Shown here piece after piece: positions 1 to 15,998 of a stretch of 64,000 nucleotides of DNA (position 1 is the stretch's first letter; each line of letters starts with the position of its first letter). The notes beneath the pieces were generated by a model. It saw only the letters and a list, made by a program, of their open reading frames with translations, made no database searches and was not told the origin of the DNA. Origin of the DNA: Pseudomonadota bacterium (GTDB lineage: Bacteria > Pseudomonadota > Gammaproteobacteria > Xanthomonadales > Xanthomonadaceae); the NCBI GenBank assembly GCA_018240435.1, contig JAFEFT010000035.1, positions 1 through 64,000 of the forward strand. Direction: 5' to 3'. A program made the translations under genes and the position numbers.

Positions 1-31
1 CCCACACGAGTTCACGAAGACCCAAAAAAAC

Positions 32-59
32 AAAACGCCGGCTTTCGCCGGCGTTTTTT
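32..59 (-). terminator. Rho-independent terminator of the atp operon
   Basis: A perfect 8-bp stem (ACGCCGGC at 35-42, GCCGGCGT at 47-54) has a 4-base loop and lengthens to 11 bp with A-T pairs. The minus-strand transcript leaves the stem into a long run of U (complement of 22-35), as expected for the end of the ATP synthase operon. The plus strand also has six T after the stem, so it may work in both directions. Confidence 0.85.
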
Positions 60-93
60 CTCTCTGATCGCAGCGCGGATGCGCCGCGAATAA

Positions 94-519
94 TCAGTGC
101 TTCATGTTTTTGCGCAGGCGTTCGAGCGCCTGCAGCTGCGCGGTGGCTTCGACGAGGTGGCGCTGCGCGGCGGCCAGTTCCATCGCGTCGCCCTTGTTCG
201 CCAGCGCGCGCTCGGCCTCTTCCTTGGCCCTGCGCGCAGCCGCCTCGTCGAGGTCAGCCGCGCGGATGGCCGTATCGGCCAGCACGGTGACGACCTGCGG
301 CTGCACCTCGAGGATGCCGCCGGATACATAGAACCCCTGCTCGGCGCCGTCTTCGAGGATCACCCGCACCTGCCCCGGCTTGAGCCGGGTGATGAGCGGC
401 GCATGCCGCGGCGCGATGCCGAGTTCGCCCATTTCGCCGGAGGCGATGACCATCGTCACCGTGCCATTGAAGATGGCTTCCTCGGCACTGACGATGTCGC
501 ATTGGATGGTGGCTGCCAT
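94..519 (-). CDS. atpC: ATP synthase F1 subunit epsilon
   Basis: This is the 141-residue epsilon subunit, part of the central rotor stalk of F1Fo ATP synthase, which couples gamma rotation to the c-ring and inhibits wasteful ATP hydrolysis. The N-terminal beta-sandwich (about 1-85, with [19 protein letters not shown] typical of the family) is followed by a C-terminal helical hairpin rich in Ala, Glu and Arg. Length matches the family. It is the last gene of the operon, downstream of atpD across a repeat-bearing gap, and is followed by a strong terminator. The ATG start is the only sensible one. Confidence 0.96.
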   Translation of the reverse strand: MAATIQCDIVSAEEAIFNGTVTMVIASGEMGELGIAPRHAPLITRLKPGQVRVILEDGAEQGFYVSGGILEVQPQVVTVLADTAIRAADLDEAAARRAKEEAERALANKGDAMELAAAQRHLVEATAQLQALERLRKNMKH

Positions 520-544
520 GTCTTTCTCGCTTTGCTCGCAAGAC

Positions 545-2311
<1,767 letters not shown>

Positions 2312-2315
2312 AAAC

Positions 2316-3179
2316 TCAAACGGCGGCGGCGCCGCCGACGATCTCGCTGATTTCCTGCGTGATCGCGGCCTGACGGGCCTTGTTGTAGATCAGATTCAGC
2401 GTACCGATCAGCTTGGTCGCGTTGTCCGAGGCGGCCTTCATCGCGACCATGCGCGCGGCGTGCTCGGAGGCGATGTTTTCCAGTACGGCCTGATACACCA
2501 GCGACTCGATGTAGCGCGTCATCACCTGATCGAGCACGACGTTGGGCTCGGGCTCGTAGATGTAGTCCCAGTCGTGACGGCCCTTGAAGGACTCGTCGGC
2601 CGGCAGCGGCAGCAGTTGCTCGACCGTCGCCTGCTGGGTCATGGTGTTGACGAAATCGTTGTAGCACAGCGCGACGTGGTCGATGCCGCCATTGGCGTAA
2701 CCGTCGAGCATCACCTTGATGACGCCGATCAATTGCTCGATGTGCGGCTTCTCGCCCAGATGCGTCACCGAACCGACCATGTTCACCTTGACCCGGCGGA
2801 AGAATGCCGTCGCCTTCTGGCCGATGCACACCACGTCGATCTCGGCGCCTTTGTCCTGCCAGGCGCGCATGTCGGCGACGATCTTGCGGAACAACCCCGA
2901 GTTGAGCGCACCGGCCAGGCCGCGATCGGTCGAGATCACCACGTAACCGACGCGCTTGACCTGCTTGTGCGCAAGCATGAACGGATGCTTGTACTCGGCG
3001 TTGGCCTGCGAGATGTGCGCGATCATCTGCTTCATCAGCCGCGCATACGGACGCGAGGATTTCATCCGCTCCTGCGCCTTGCGGATCTTGGAAGCCGAGA
3101 CCATTTCCAGCGCGCGCGTCACCTTGCGGGTGTTCTGCACGCTCTTGATCTTGGTTTTGATTTCTCTGCCGCCTGCCAT
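2316..3179 (-). CDS. atpG: ATP synthase F1 subunit gamma
   Basis: Gamma subunit (287 residues), the rotating central shaft of F1. The N-terminal helix [28 protein letters not shown] (here only [13 protein letters not shown] is needed for recognition) and the C-terminal segment ending [19 protein letters not shown] are classic. A longer reading frame extends upstream to 3245, but the ATG at 3177-3179 is preceded by GGAG at good spacing and gives the standard N-terminus, so it is preferred. Operon position between atpA and atpD is canonical. Confidence 0.96.
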   Translation of the reverse strand: MAGGREIKTKIKSVQNTRKVTRALEMVSASKIRKAQERMKSSRPYARLMKQMIAHISQANAEYKHPFMLAHKQVKRVGYVVISTDRGLAGALNSGLFRKIVADMRAWQDKGAEIDVVCIGQKATAFFRRVKVNMVGSVTHLGEKPHIEQLIGVIKVMLDGYANGGIDHVALCYNDFVNTMTQQATVEQLLPLPADESFKGRHDWDYIYEPEPNVVLDQVMTRYIESLVYQAVLENIASEHAARMVAMKAASDNATKLIGTLNLIYNKARQAAITQEISEIVGGAAAV

Positions 3180-3201
3180 TACTCGCTCCGCTCGCTTGGC
3201 T

Positions 3202-3289
3202 GTGAATCGTGAAAAGCCAAAGCCGGCTTTCCAGAGGACTCTCAATTCGCCATTCGCTGCTCTAACGATTCACCATTCACCATTCACGA
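3202..3289. repeat. Heptamer repeat pair between atpA and atpG
   Basis: Short inverted heptamer arrays: GTGAATCGTGAA near 3202-3213 and CGATTCAC-CATTCAC-CATTCAC near 3266-3289. Between them is a small palindrome, AAAGCCGGCTTT, at about 3220-3231. This repeats the architecture of the other atp gaps with fewer units. Confidence 0.65.
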
Positions 3290-3303
3290 CCCACACCGGT
3301 TCG

Positions 3304-4854
<1,551 letters not shown>

Positions 4855-4909
4855 TGCGTCGGTTCCTTGGGCGCGCGTCGCAACGTGCGGCGCGCAATTT
4901 TTTTGGTTT

Positions 4910-4996
4910 CGTGAATCGTGAATCGTGAGTCGTGAATCGAAAAAGCCGGGCGGCTCGTCGATTTCACCATTCACCATTCACGATTCACCTTTCACG
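4910..4996. repeat. Inverted pair of heptamer arrays between atpH and atpA
   Basis: Left arm 4910-4940 has four GTGAATC/GTGAGTC units; right arm 4959-4996 has CACCATT, CACGATT and CACCTTT units in the opposite sense, ending just before the atpH stop codon. The 18-base centre contains AAAGCCGGGCGGCT. In RNA the arms could form a long imperfect hairpin separating atpH from atpA. Confidence 0.75.
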
Positions 4997-5000
4997 GCTT

Positions 5001-5528
5001 TCAGCCCGCCAACGCCGTCTGCAAGCGCGCCAGCTTGTTGCGCAACGAGCCATCGATCACCACGTCGCCGGCATCGATGACGGCGCCGCCGATCAAATCC
5101 GGATCGACCGCCGTGGTCACCTCGACTTGCGTGCCCAGCCGCTTGGCCAGCGCCACGCGCAGCTTGCCGAGCTCGGCTTCGTCGAGCGGCGTCGCCGACG
5201 TCACCTTCGCCCGCACCACGCGCTCGGCTTCGGCGCGCAGCTGGGTGAAGATCGCGTAAATGTCGGGCAGCAGCGCCAGCCGGCCGTTGTCGGCCAGCAC
5301 ACCGAGGAACTGCGCGAAGTGCGCATCCGGCGGGCCCGGCGGCGCCACCAGGGCGACCGCGTCGGCAGCTTCCAGGGCGGGATTGCCGAGCAACGACTGC
5401 ACGCGCGCATCGGCCGCGATCTGGGCGGCAAAGCCGAGCCGGATCGCCCACAGCGGCATCGAGCTGTCACGCGCCAACGCGAACGCGGCGCGTGCGTACG
5501 GACGGGCGATGGTCAGCGCGCTGCTCAT
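5001..5528 (-). CDS. atpH: ATP synthase F1 subunit delta
   Basis: Delta subunit (175 residues), the cap that joins the b-subunit stator to the top of F1. The N-terminus [19 protein letters not shown] is the conserved six-helix-bundle start (ARPYA motif), and the C-terminal part carries the usual [30 protein letters not shown] block. Length is as expected. The start overlaps the end of atpF by four bases, indicating translational coupling. Confidence 0.96.
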   Translation of the reverse strand: MSSALTIARPYARAAFALARDSSMPLWAIRLGFAAQIAADARVQSLLGNPALEAADAVALVAPPGPPDAHFAQFLGVLADNGRLALLPDIYAIFTQLRAEAERVVRAKVTSATPLDEAELGKLRVALAKRLGTQVEVTTAVDPDLIGGAVIDAGDVVIDGSLRNKLARLQTALAG

Positions 5529-5998
5529 CCCAGTTCCGCCGCCAGTTCGTCGAGCAGCGCCTTGTGGGCATTGGCATCAATTTCGCGCTTGATCAGACGC
5601 GAGGCACCCGCCACCGCCAGCGTCGAGATCTGCTTGCGCAGCGCTTCCCGGGCACGGTTGGCTTCGACGTCGATCTCGGCCACCGCCAGCGCCTTCTGCC
5701 GCTGGCCTTCGCTGACCGCCTCGGCCTTGGCGGCGTCGACGATCTGGTTGGCGCGCGCGTGGGCCTGATCGATGATCTCGTTGGCCTTGGTGCGCGCCTC
5801 GCGCAGGACCGCATTGACCTGCTCCTGCGCCTTTTCCAGTTCGGACCGACTGCGGTCGGCGGCAGCCAGGCCTTCGCCGATGCGCCGGGCGCGCTCATCC
5901 ATCGCCTTCATCAGCGGCGGCCAGATGAACTTCATGGTCACCCAGATCAGGACCGCGAACACGATCATCTGGGCGAACAAGGTTGCGTTGATGTTCAC
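5525..5998 (-). CDS. atpF: ATP synthase Fo subunit b
   Basis: Subunit b (157 residues) is the peripheral stator: one N-terminal membrane helix (about 5-25, [19 protein letters not shown]) followed by a long charged coiled coil that reaches F1 delta. The start codon is GTG (complement CAC at 5996-5998). It lies 37 nt after atpE and overlaps atpH by four bases. A single b gene is present, with no b-prime partner, as in other gammaproteobacteria. Confidence 0.95.
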   Translation of the reverse strand: MNINATLFAQMIVFAVLIWVTMKFIWPPLMKAMDERARRIGEGLAAADRSRSELEKAQEQVNAVLREARTKANEIIDQAHARANQIVDAAKAEAVSEGQRQKALAVAEIDVEANRAREALRKQISTLAVAGASRLIKREIDANAHKALLDELAAELG

Positions 5999-6035
5999 GA
6001 CGGTTTCCTCGCGACGACGCCGACAGCGGGACGGA

Positions 6036-6347
<312 letters not shown>

Positions 6348-6410
6348 CTACCTTTTGGTGAATGAAAACAACGGAAGGGAAACGCGGGGAAACGATTTGC
6401 GAGCGACGAA

Positions 6411-7641
<1,231 letters not shown>

Positions 7642-7731
7642 TTCGTCACCCCGACCGAAGCGCAAGCCCCGGCAATCGCACCCGCGAGGAAAAGGCGGGT
7701 GCCCAGTGAATCGGCCCCGCCCAGCCCGAGA

Positions 7732-7761
7732 AGTATAGCAGGCGCCTTTTTGCCTGAGCAA
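7732..7761 (-). promoter_or_regulatory. Candidate sigma70 promoter of the atp operon
   Basis: On the minus strand TATACT (7732-7737), five of six matches to a -10 box, lies 18 bases after TTGCTC (7756-7761), a weak -35. This would give a leader of about 85 bases before atpI. It is by eye only. Confidence 0.45.
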
Positions 7762-7920
7762 CCCGAACCTGCTGCCTGCATGTCGCGATGTCGGCGACGT
7801 GTCCTTGCCTGCACATTTGCGGTGTCCCGTGCCGGATCATTGCTGCCGATGGGCGGTCGCAATGGCTCGGAACGAGCGACGGGGCTAGACTGATCGATTC
7901 GATTCGGCGCAGGAAACCGC

Positions 7921-10799
<2,879 letters not shown>

Positions 10800-10803
<4 letters not shown>

Positions 10804-11219
10804 GCGCCTCGCCTGCACGCCCGCTGTTTCGCACCGAACTGGCGGTGCGCTGGCGCGACCTGGACGCCTTCAACCACGTCAACAACGCGATGTATCTGCG
10901 CTATCTGGAAGAAGCGCGCCTGCGCTGGCTGCTGACGCTGGACGGCCCGTGGATGGATGAGCAGGTCGCCCCGGTGGTGGCGCAGGCGCTGGTGAACTTC
11001 AAACGTCCGATTGCGTGGCCGGAAGACGTGCTCGTCACGTTGTTCGCCGAGCGCGTCGGCAACGCCAGCCTCACCCTCGGCCATCGCATCGTCTCGGCGA
11101 GGGATACGACCACCGTTTACGCCGATGGGCACGTCGTGATGGTGTGGTTCGACAAGCGCACATCGGCGTCTTCGCCGTTGCCGGACGCAGTGCGTCGCGC
11201 CTGCGCCATCGCACTCTGA
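10800..11219 (+). CDS. Hotdog-fold acyl-CoA thioesterase (YbgC/FadM-like)
   Basis: A 139-residue single-domain hotdog protein. The N-terminal block [25 protein letters not shown] contains the aspartate and the HVNN turn of the 4-hydroxybenzoyl-CoA thioesterase family, which hydrolyses acyl-CoA thioesters. The exact substrate cannot be read from sequence; FadM-like long-chain and YbgC-like short-chain enzymes share these marks. The start codon overlaps the uvrA stop by four bases, so the two are translated from one message although their functions are unrelated. Confidence 0.85.
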
Positions 11220-11282
11220 TTCCGCACCATCCGCATCGTTCGCCAGGCAGGGACGATGCCGGGAGGAGGCCGCCCGCCCCTG

Positions 11283-11801
11283 CTACCCGCCCGGCGCCTG
11301 CGTGGCGACCACCGCCCGCACGTTCGCCACGCCGCCGCCGGCAAAGTGCAGGCTGAACCCGACCGCATCGCCGATCTTCAGTGCACGCTTGGGTGCCATC
11401 AGCATCCAGTGCAACCCACCCGGCGCGATGCGCAGTTCGCCGCCGGCGACGATCACCTGCGCGCCGGCCGGCTGCATCGTGCTTACGCCGTTCTTGATCG
11501 TCGTGCGATGCAACTCGGCCATGCCGAACGCCTCGCTTTCGGCCGACTCCAACCGCAGCGGCGTCTTGCCCATGTTGTGGATCACCATGTAGCCGGCCAG
11601 CATGTCGGTGCCCGGTGGCGCGGCGCGTACCCAGGCGCCATCGACGCGCACCGTCGCGAGCACGTGCGCGCCCGACGCCTGCGCCGCCGGCATCGGCATC
11701 GCCGATTTGCCCATCGCGTGGCCGGACGGAGTTGCCGCCCACGCGACCGGAATCGCCACGAGCAGGCAAGCCGAACAAATCAATTTCGTGATCGTTTTCA
11801 T
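11283..11801 (-). CDS. Periplasmic copper chaperone, PCu(A)C family
   Basis: A 172-residue secreted protein. Residues 1-22 form a signal peptide ending AWA. The PCu(A)C copper site is visible: GMAELHRTTIKNGVSTM followed about 20 residues later by GLHWMLM, giving the usual H/M ligands. An additional Met/His-rich stretch after the signal (GHAMGKSAMPMP) could bind copper. Members deliver Cu(I) to the CuA and CuB centres of cytochrome oxidases in the periplasm. It stands alone, convergent with the thioesterase gene and divergent from the following isomerase gene. Confidence 0.88.
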   Translation of the reverse strand: MKTITKLICSACLLVAIPVAWAATPSGHAMGKSAMPMPAAQASGAHVLATVRVDGAWVRAAPPGTDMLAGYMVIHNMGKTPLRLESAESEAFGMAELHRTTIKNGVSTMQPAGAQVIVAGGELRIAPGGLHWMLMAPKRALKIGDAVGFSLHFAGGGVANVRAVVATQAPGG

Positions 11802-11866
11802 TGCGACATTTTAACCGATGCGCCGATGCGCTATCGTCGAAACACTTTTCTCGCAGGACTGCTCCC

Positions 11867-12625
11867 ATGATCGAGCTGCACGCGCACGGCCCCATCCACG
11901 AAATCCGCCTGGCGCGGCCGCCGGTCAATGCGCTGAATCCGGCGCTGTTGCAGGCGTTGCGGGCAGCGGTCGAAGACGCACCGAAAAAGGGAGCGCGCGG
12001 CATCGTGCTGTCCGGCGGGCAAGGCGTGTTTTCCGGCGGCATGGACGTGCTGCATCTGGTCGGCGCCGATGCCGCTGGCCTGCGCGGCGCGTGGGAAGAT
12101 TTTTTCGCCGCCTGTCGCGCGCTGGCGAAATCGCCGGTGCCGGTGGTCGCCGCGATCGGCGGCCACGCCCCCGCCGGCGGCTGCGTGCTGGCGCTGTGCT
12201 GCGACTACCGGGTGATGGCGCGCTCGCCCGATCCGGCCAAGCCGTTCCGCATCGGCCTCAACGAAGTGCAGGTGGGGCTGGCCGTGCCCGACGGCATCCA
12301 GCACCTGCTGCGGCGACTGGTCGGGCCGCGACGCGCCGAGCGGCTGATGGTCGCCGGCGCGATGATCCCCGCCCGCCGCGCCTTCGCCATCGGCATGATC
12401 GACGAACTGGCCGACCTGCCGCAGGTGTTGCCGACCGCGATCGGCTGGCTGAGCGCCCTGCTCGCCCTGCCCTCCTCGCCGATGCTGCGCACCCGCGCAC
12501 TGGCGCGCGCCGACGTCATCGACGCCCTGGAGAACCACATCCACCTCGATGGTTTCATCGATGCCTGGGACGAGCCGGACACGCAGGAGACGCTGAAGGC
12601 GTTGGTGGCGAAGTTGAGGAAGTAG
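11867..12625 (+). CDS. Enoyl-CoA isomerase-like crotonase
   Basis: A 252-residue crotonase-fold protein. The oxyanion-hole segment GHAPAGGCVLALCCDYR has Cys where hydratases keep the first catalytic glutamate, while the second is kept in IGLNEVQVGL. This single-glutamate pattern and the wording PAGGC match delta3,delta2-enoyl-CoA isomerases, which shift the double bond of unsaturated fatty acids for beta-oxidation. The start at 11867 has AGGA upstream; an in-frame ATG at 11801 lies within the divergent leader and is rejected. Substrate assignment is inferred. Confidence 0.82.
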   Translation: MIELHAHGPIHEIRLARPPVNALNPALLQALRAAVEDAPKKGARGIVLSGGQGVFSGGMDVLHLVGADAAGLRGAWEDFFAACRALAKSPVPVVAAIGGHAPAGGCVLALCCDYRVMARSPDPAKPFRIGLNEVQVGLAVPDGIQHLLRRLVGPRRAERLMVAGAMIPARRAFAIGMIDELADLPQVLPTAIGWLSALLALPSSPMLRTRALARADVIDALENHIHLDGFIDAWDEPDTQETLKALVAKLRK

Positions 12626-12690
12626 CTCCGGCGATCCCGAGCAAAATCCATGGCACCGCCCCAGCAGCGCCAAGAGGACTTCCGTATTTT

Positions 12691-12903
12691 TCAGGCGGCG
12701 ATGTCGACGTACTCGACGTGGCTCGATGCGGGAGGAGCCGCGATGCCATCCGCGCGAAGACCCTCCAGGTGAAAGGCGATGGCTTCCCGAATCTGCTGCT
12801 CAGCCTCTTCAATCGTGCCTCCTGTAGCGATGCATCCTGGAAGGTCCGGGACATACGCCGAGAAGTTGCTCTCTGCCTGCTCAATGACGATTGCGTATCG
12901 CAT
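12691..12903 (-). CDS. hicB: HicB-like antitoxin
   Basis: A 70-residue HicB-fold protein: MRYAIVIEQAESNFSAYVPDLPGCIATGGTIEEA has the IVIE, YVPDLPGC and T-EEA marks of the family. It neutralises the RNase HicA encoded five bases upstream. It is the short form; I see no C-terminal ribbon-helix-helix or HTH DNA-binding domain, so autoregulation may need another factor or the complex itself. The gene order hicA-hicB is the usual one. Confidence 0.9.
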   Translation of the reverse strand: MRYAIVIEQAESNFSAYVPDLPGCIATGGTIEEAEQQIREAIAFHLEGLRADGIAAPPASSHVEYVDIAA

Positions 12904-12908
12904 GGTAG

Positions 12909-13097
12909 CTACCTTTTGAGGCCTGCCTGCTTCAGGATGCTGTTGAGCGTGCCAGTAGCAAGGTCATCGCTTGGCTTGCCCGGCACAGTGACGCGGCCCG
13001 ATTTTGATGGGTGCTTGTACTGGCGATGACTACCACGAGTTGCCGCAAGAAACCAGCCGTCCGCTTGCAGCATTCGCAGTACGTCGTGAACTTTCAT
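12909..13097 (-). CDS. hicA: HicA-like mRNA interferase toxin
   Basis: A 62-residue double-stranded-RNA-binding-fold toxin. The conserved catalytic histidine lies in TRGSHRQYKHP, followed by the VTVPGKPSDDL and GTLNSILKQAGL segments typical of HicA. It cleaves mRNA independently of ribosomes until bound by HicB. It is the first gene of the pair, with its own ATG start and no other gene close upstream on this strand. Confidence 0.92.
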   Translation of the reverse strand: MKVHDVLRMLQADGWFLAATRGSHRQYKHPSKSGRVTVPGKPSDDLATGTLNSILKQAGLKR

Positions 13098-13162
13098 TCG
13101 AAAAGCATACCTCCGTGCGCCAGCGTTCGCGGGCGCGAACCCATGGTTCGCGACAACCCCGA

Positions 13163-14038
13163 CTACCCACGCTCCACCGCCCTCGCCGGGTTACTGATCC
13201 AGCCGCTCCACGAATCGGCATACAACCGCGCTCCGGCAAGCCCGGCGTGTTCCATCGCCAGCAGGTTGTGACAGGCGGTGACGCCCGAGCCGCACATGGC
13301 GACGACTTGCGCTGGCTCGCGCGTGCCGATCACGGCGCGCCATGCGGCCGCCAGTTCGGCTGCCGGCAGAAACCGTCCATCGGCGCGCAGGTTGCCGGCG
13401 TTCGGGTGATTGATCGCGCCTGGAACATGCCCGGCGACATGGTCGATCGGTTCGACTTCGCCACGAAAACGTTCGGGCGCGCGCGCGTCCAGCAGCAGCG
13501 GCGCGCCGGGGCGCGTCAGTTCGCGCAAGCCATCGGCTTCGACCAAGCGCGCGGCGTCGTAGTCGGCTTCGTACGTGGATGCGTTCGGGGTCGCCGGCGT
13601 ATTGCTGACCGGCAGATGCAGATCGCGCCAACGTGCGTAGCCACCGTCGAGCACGGCGACGTGGCGATGGCCGAGCAGGCGCAACATGAACCATGCCCGC
13701 GCCGCCGCCATCGAGCCATCGCGGGCATCGTAGACGACGACCTGATGCTCGGGGGTGATGCCCCACAGCTCCAGCCAGCGGCAGAACGTATCCGCGGACG
13801 GCAGCGGATGCCGGCCGTGGCCCTTGCGCGAATGATCGGACAGGTCGCGCTCGAGATTGGCATGCACCGCGCCGGGAATGTGGCTGGCCGCGTAATCGCG
13901 ATCACCTTGCAACGGATCGGCCAGCGTGGCGCGGGCGTCGATGATCGCCAAGCCGGGCTGACCGAGCGCGGCGATCAGTTCCTCCGCCGAGACCAGCGTC
14001 GTCCAGTGCATCGGTTCGAGTACCACCCAGTCGCTCAT
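13163..14038 (-). CDS. sseA: 3-mercaptopyruvate/thiosulfate sulfurtransferase
   Basis: A 291-residue tandem rhodanese. The N-terminal inactive rhodanese domain (about 15-140) is followed by a catalytic domain with active-site loop CGSGVTAC near residue 249, the CGSG(V/T)T form typical of 3-mercaptopyruvate sulfurtransferases (SseA) rather than thiosulfate enzymes. It moves sulfane sulfur to acceptors such as cyanide or thiols in the cytoplasm. Its start overlaps the stop of the Nudix gene by four bases, so both are translated from one message. Confidence 0.88.
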   Translation of the reverse strand: MSDWVVLEPMHWTTLVSAEELIAALGQPGLAIIDARATLADPLQGDRDYAASHIPGAVHANLERDLSDHSRKGHGRHPLPSADTFCRWLELWGITPEHQVVVYDARDGSMAAARAWFMLRLLGHRHVAVLDGGYARWRDLHLPVSNTPATPNASTYEADYDAARLVEADGLRELTRPGAPLLLDARAPERFRGEVEPIDHVAGHVPGAINHPNAGNLRADGRFLPAAELAAAWRAVIGTREPAQVVAMCGSGVTACHNLLAMEHAGLAGARLYADSWSGWISNPARAVERG

Positions 14039-14877
14039 TGCCCGATCTCCAGCCGATGGCGCAGGTTCACCAGCATCGCCGCAGTCGCACCCCAGATGTG
14101 GTGCCGGCCATGCAGGTACTCATGGTAACGCCGCAGACGGCCGGCGTACTCGCGCTCGACGATGCGGATGTTGGCCGAGTCCAGCAAATAGGCCAACGGC
14201 ACCTCGAAGGCATCGGCGACTTCGTGCGGATCGAGCGTGAGCGAGTAATCGGGCGACACCCGCGCCACCACCGGCAGCACGTGGTAGCTGCTGATGGTGT
14301 CGTAGGGGTCGAGATAGCCCAGCGGCTGCACATGGGCCGGCGCCAGACCGATTTCCTCGTGCGCCTCGCGGATCGCGGCAGCGATCGGATCGGCATCGGT
14401 CGGCTCGATGCGGCCGCCGGGGAAGCTGACCTGACCGGCGTGCTGGCGCAGGTCGGCGGTACGCAAGGTGAGCAGCACCTGCCAGTCGCCGCCACGCGGT
14501 ACCAGTCCGACCAGCACCGCCGCCGACGTCATCCGCGCCGGTTCGGGCAGCAGGTCTTCGAGTTCGGCGCGATTCCACGCTGGCGCCACCGGCGCCAATG
14601 CCAGCGGATGCAGGGCACGAACGATGCGCGCCAGTTCGTCGGCACGCCTCGATTCCAGCGCCGCCATGCGTTCCGGCAGGATGTCATCCATGTAGCGACC
14701 GCGGGTGGCGTCGTCCCATTGCAACCATGATGCGATCTCGTCGCCGGTTCGTCGGCAACCTTCGCAATAACCGTGCGCATCGAGCCGACAGACGCCGGTG
14801 CACGGGCTGAGCACGGCGCGCGCGGTCGTTATGCCTGCGGGATTCATCGACGGAAGCGAGCGATTTTGCCAATCCAT
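14035..14877 (-). CDS. DUF1289-Nudix fusion, CoA pyrophosphatase-like
   Basis: A 280-residue protein of two parts. Residues about 23-70 (SPCTGVCRLDAHGYCEGCRRT, then a WLQW segment; quoted in pieces) match the four-cysteine DUF1289 zinc-finger-like module normally found as a small separate protein. Residues about 115-260 form a Nudix hydrolase with the CoA-diphosphatase signature LLTLRTADLRQHAGQ-VSFPGG and Nudix box residues GGRIEPTD...REAHEEIGL. The Nudix half would cleave coenzyme A or similar dinucleotides; the role of the finger is unknown. It is cotranscribed with the sulfurtransferase and lies below a long heptamer array. Confidence 0.85.
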   Translation of the reverse strand: MDWQNRSLPSMNPAGITTARAVLSPCTGVCRLDAHGYCEGCRRTGDEIASWLQWDDATRGRYMDDILPERMAALESRRADELARIVRALHPLALAPVAPAWNRAELEDLLPEPARMTSAAVLVGLVPRGGDWQVLLTLRTADLRQHAGQVSFPGGRIEPTDADPIAAAIREAHEEIGLAPAHVQPLGYLDPYDTISSYHVLPVVARVSPDYSLTLDPHEVADAFEVPLAYLLDSANIRIVEREYAGRLRRYHEYLHGRHHIWGATAAMLVNLRHRLEIGQ

Positions 14878-14924
14878 GCCGACAGCATAAGCAATGCCGC
14901 GAGCAGCGGGGTGATGGAAGTTTC

Positions 14925-15120
14925 GAGTTCGGAGTTCGGAGTTCGGAGTTCAGAGATCCAATCCACGATCCACGATCCACGATCCATGATTCACGATTCA
15001 CGATTCACGATTCACGATTCGCGATTCGCGATTCGCGATTCACGATTCACGATTCACGATTCACGATCCACGATTCACGATCCACGATTCCCGATTCCCG
15101 ATTCCCGATTCCCGATTCCC
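14925..15120. repeat. 28-unit heptamer tandem array
   Basis: 196 bases are exactly 28 consecutive 7-bp units in a single phase: GAGTTCG x3, GAGTTCA, GAGATCC, AATCCAC, GATCCAC x2, GATCCAT, GATTCAC x4, GATTCGC x3, GATTCAC x4, GATCCAC, GATTCAC, GATCCAC, GATTCCC x5. Variants are clustered, which suggests growth by local duplication. It fills the gap between the FKBP gene stop (15124) and the Nudix gene start (14877); both are on the minus strand, so the array is probably transcribed. Confidence 0.95.
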
Positions 15121-15123
15121 GCC

Positions 15124-15825
15124 CTACTTCACCACCTCGACCATCTTGATATCCATCAACAACGCCTGATTGGGGCCGACTGGCGAGCCGGGATTGGCGC
15201 CATAGGCCTGCTCGGGCGGCAGCAGCACCTCCCAGTGCGCGCCTTGTCGCATCATCGGCAGGATCTGGCGCACGCCGGCGAGCGGCGATTCGTTGATGAC
15301 GATGGTGGTCGGCTGCGGGTTGGCGGTGGTGTAGCTGCTGACGAACTCCTGCCCGGTGGCGACCGAGACGCGATAGAGGATGCGCGCCTGCCCATCGGCT
15401 TTCGGCGTCGGGCCGTTGCCCTCGTCGATGACGCGATATTGCACGCCGTCTGGCAACACCTTCACACCCTGGCGAATGCGGTTTTTCGCCAGCAAGGCGT
15501 CGCTGGCGGCCTTGTTGCGGGCGGCCGCCTTGTCGAATTCGAATTTGGCGCGCGCGTACAGCGCCTGCTTGAGCGAGTACAGCACGCTGTCGATCTGCTG
15601 CGGCGCCACCGCGGGCTTGCGGTGTGCCATGCCGTCCTGGATCGCCCGCAGCAAGGTCGCCTGATCGACGTCGATGCGATTGTCGGCCAAGGTGCGGCCG
15701 TAGTCGTAACCCAGGGCGTAGCTCAATCGGGTCTTGTCGGACGAAGCCTGCTGGGCACCGGCCGCTGCGCTCGCGCAGACCAGCAGCAGCACCAGCCAGC
15801 GCCCGCCCTTCCAGCGCTTGATCAT
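15124..15825 (-). CDS. FKBP-type peptidyl-prolyl isomerase, exported (FkpA/Mip-like)
   Basis: A 233-residue protein with a signal sequence (KRWKGGRWLVLLLVCASAAAG, here residues about 3-23), an FkpA/Mip-like helical dimerisation region (LSYALGYDYGRTLADN, about 35-130) and a C-terminal FKBP domain (about 140-233). The FKBP domain keeps YRV...G...FVSSY, PLAGVRQ-ILPMM and the LLPPEQAYG loop, but the tryptophan usual at the pocket floor is replaced, so isomerase activity may be reduced. It should assist folding in the periplasm. The start at 15825 has GGAGG upstream; a longer frame is rejected. Confidence 0.85.
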   Translation of the reverse strand: MIKRWKGGRWLVLLLVCASAAAGAQQASSDKTRLSYALGYDYGRTLADNRIDVDQATLLRAIQDGMAHRKPAVAPQQIDSVLYSLKQALYARAKFEFDKAAARNKAASDALLAKNRIRQGVKVLPDGVQYRVIDEGNGPTPKADGQARILYRVSVATGQEFVSSYTTANPQPTTIVINESPLAGVRQILPMMRQGAHWEVLLPPEQAYGANPGSPVGPNQALLMDIKMVEVVK

Positions 15826-15998
15826 CGAATCCCTCCGCATTGCCCGCGCCACCGTCTCGCGCCCGCGAGACGGGCATCGCGATCGCGGCCGCGACGGGCT
15901 AGGATAGCCGCCGTTCCGTCGAGGCGCCACACGACTCGACCACGCCGGCGCGCGCAAGTTCCGCGCGCCATCCCTGCGCGAATCCCAGCGGAGCGATC

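Noticed and set aside
7762-7920. LexA (SOS) box upstream of uvrA
   Set aside because: No CTGT-N8-ACAG or similar palindrome is visible; only a weak TAGACT -10-like string near 7886.
14925-15120. CRISPR array
   Set aside because: Units are 7 bp and contiguous with no unique spacers, and there are no cas genes.
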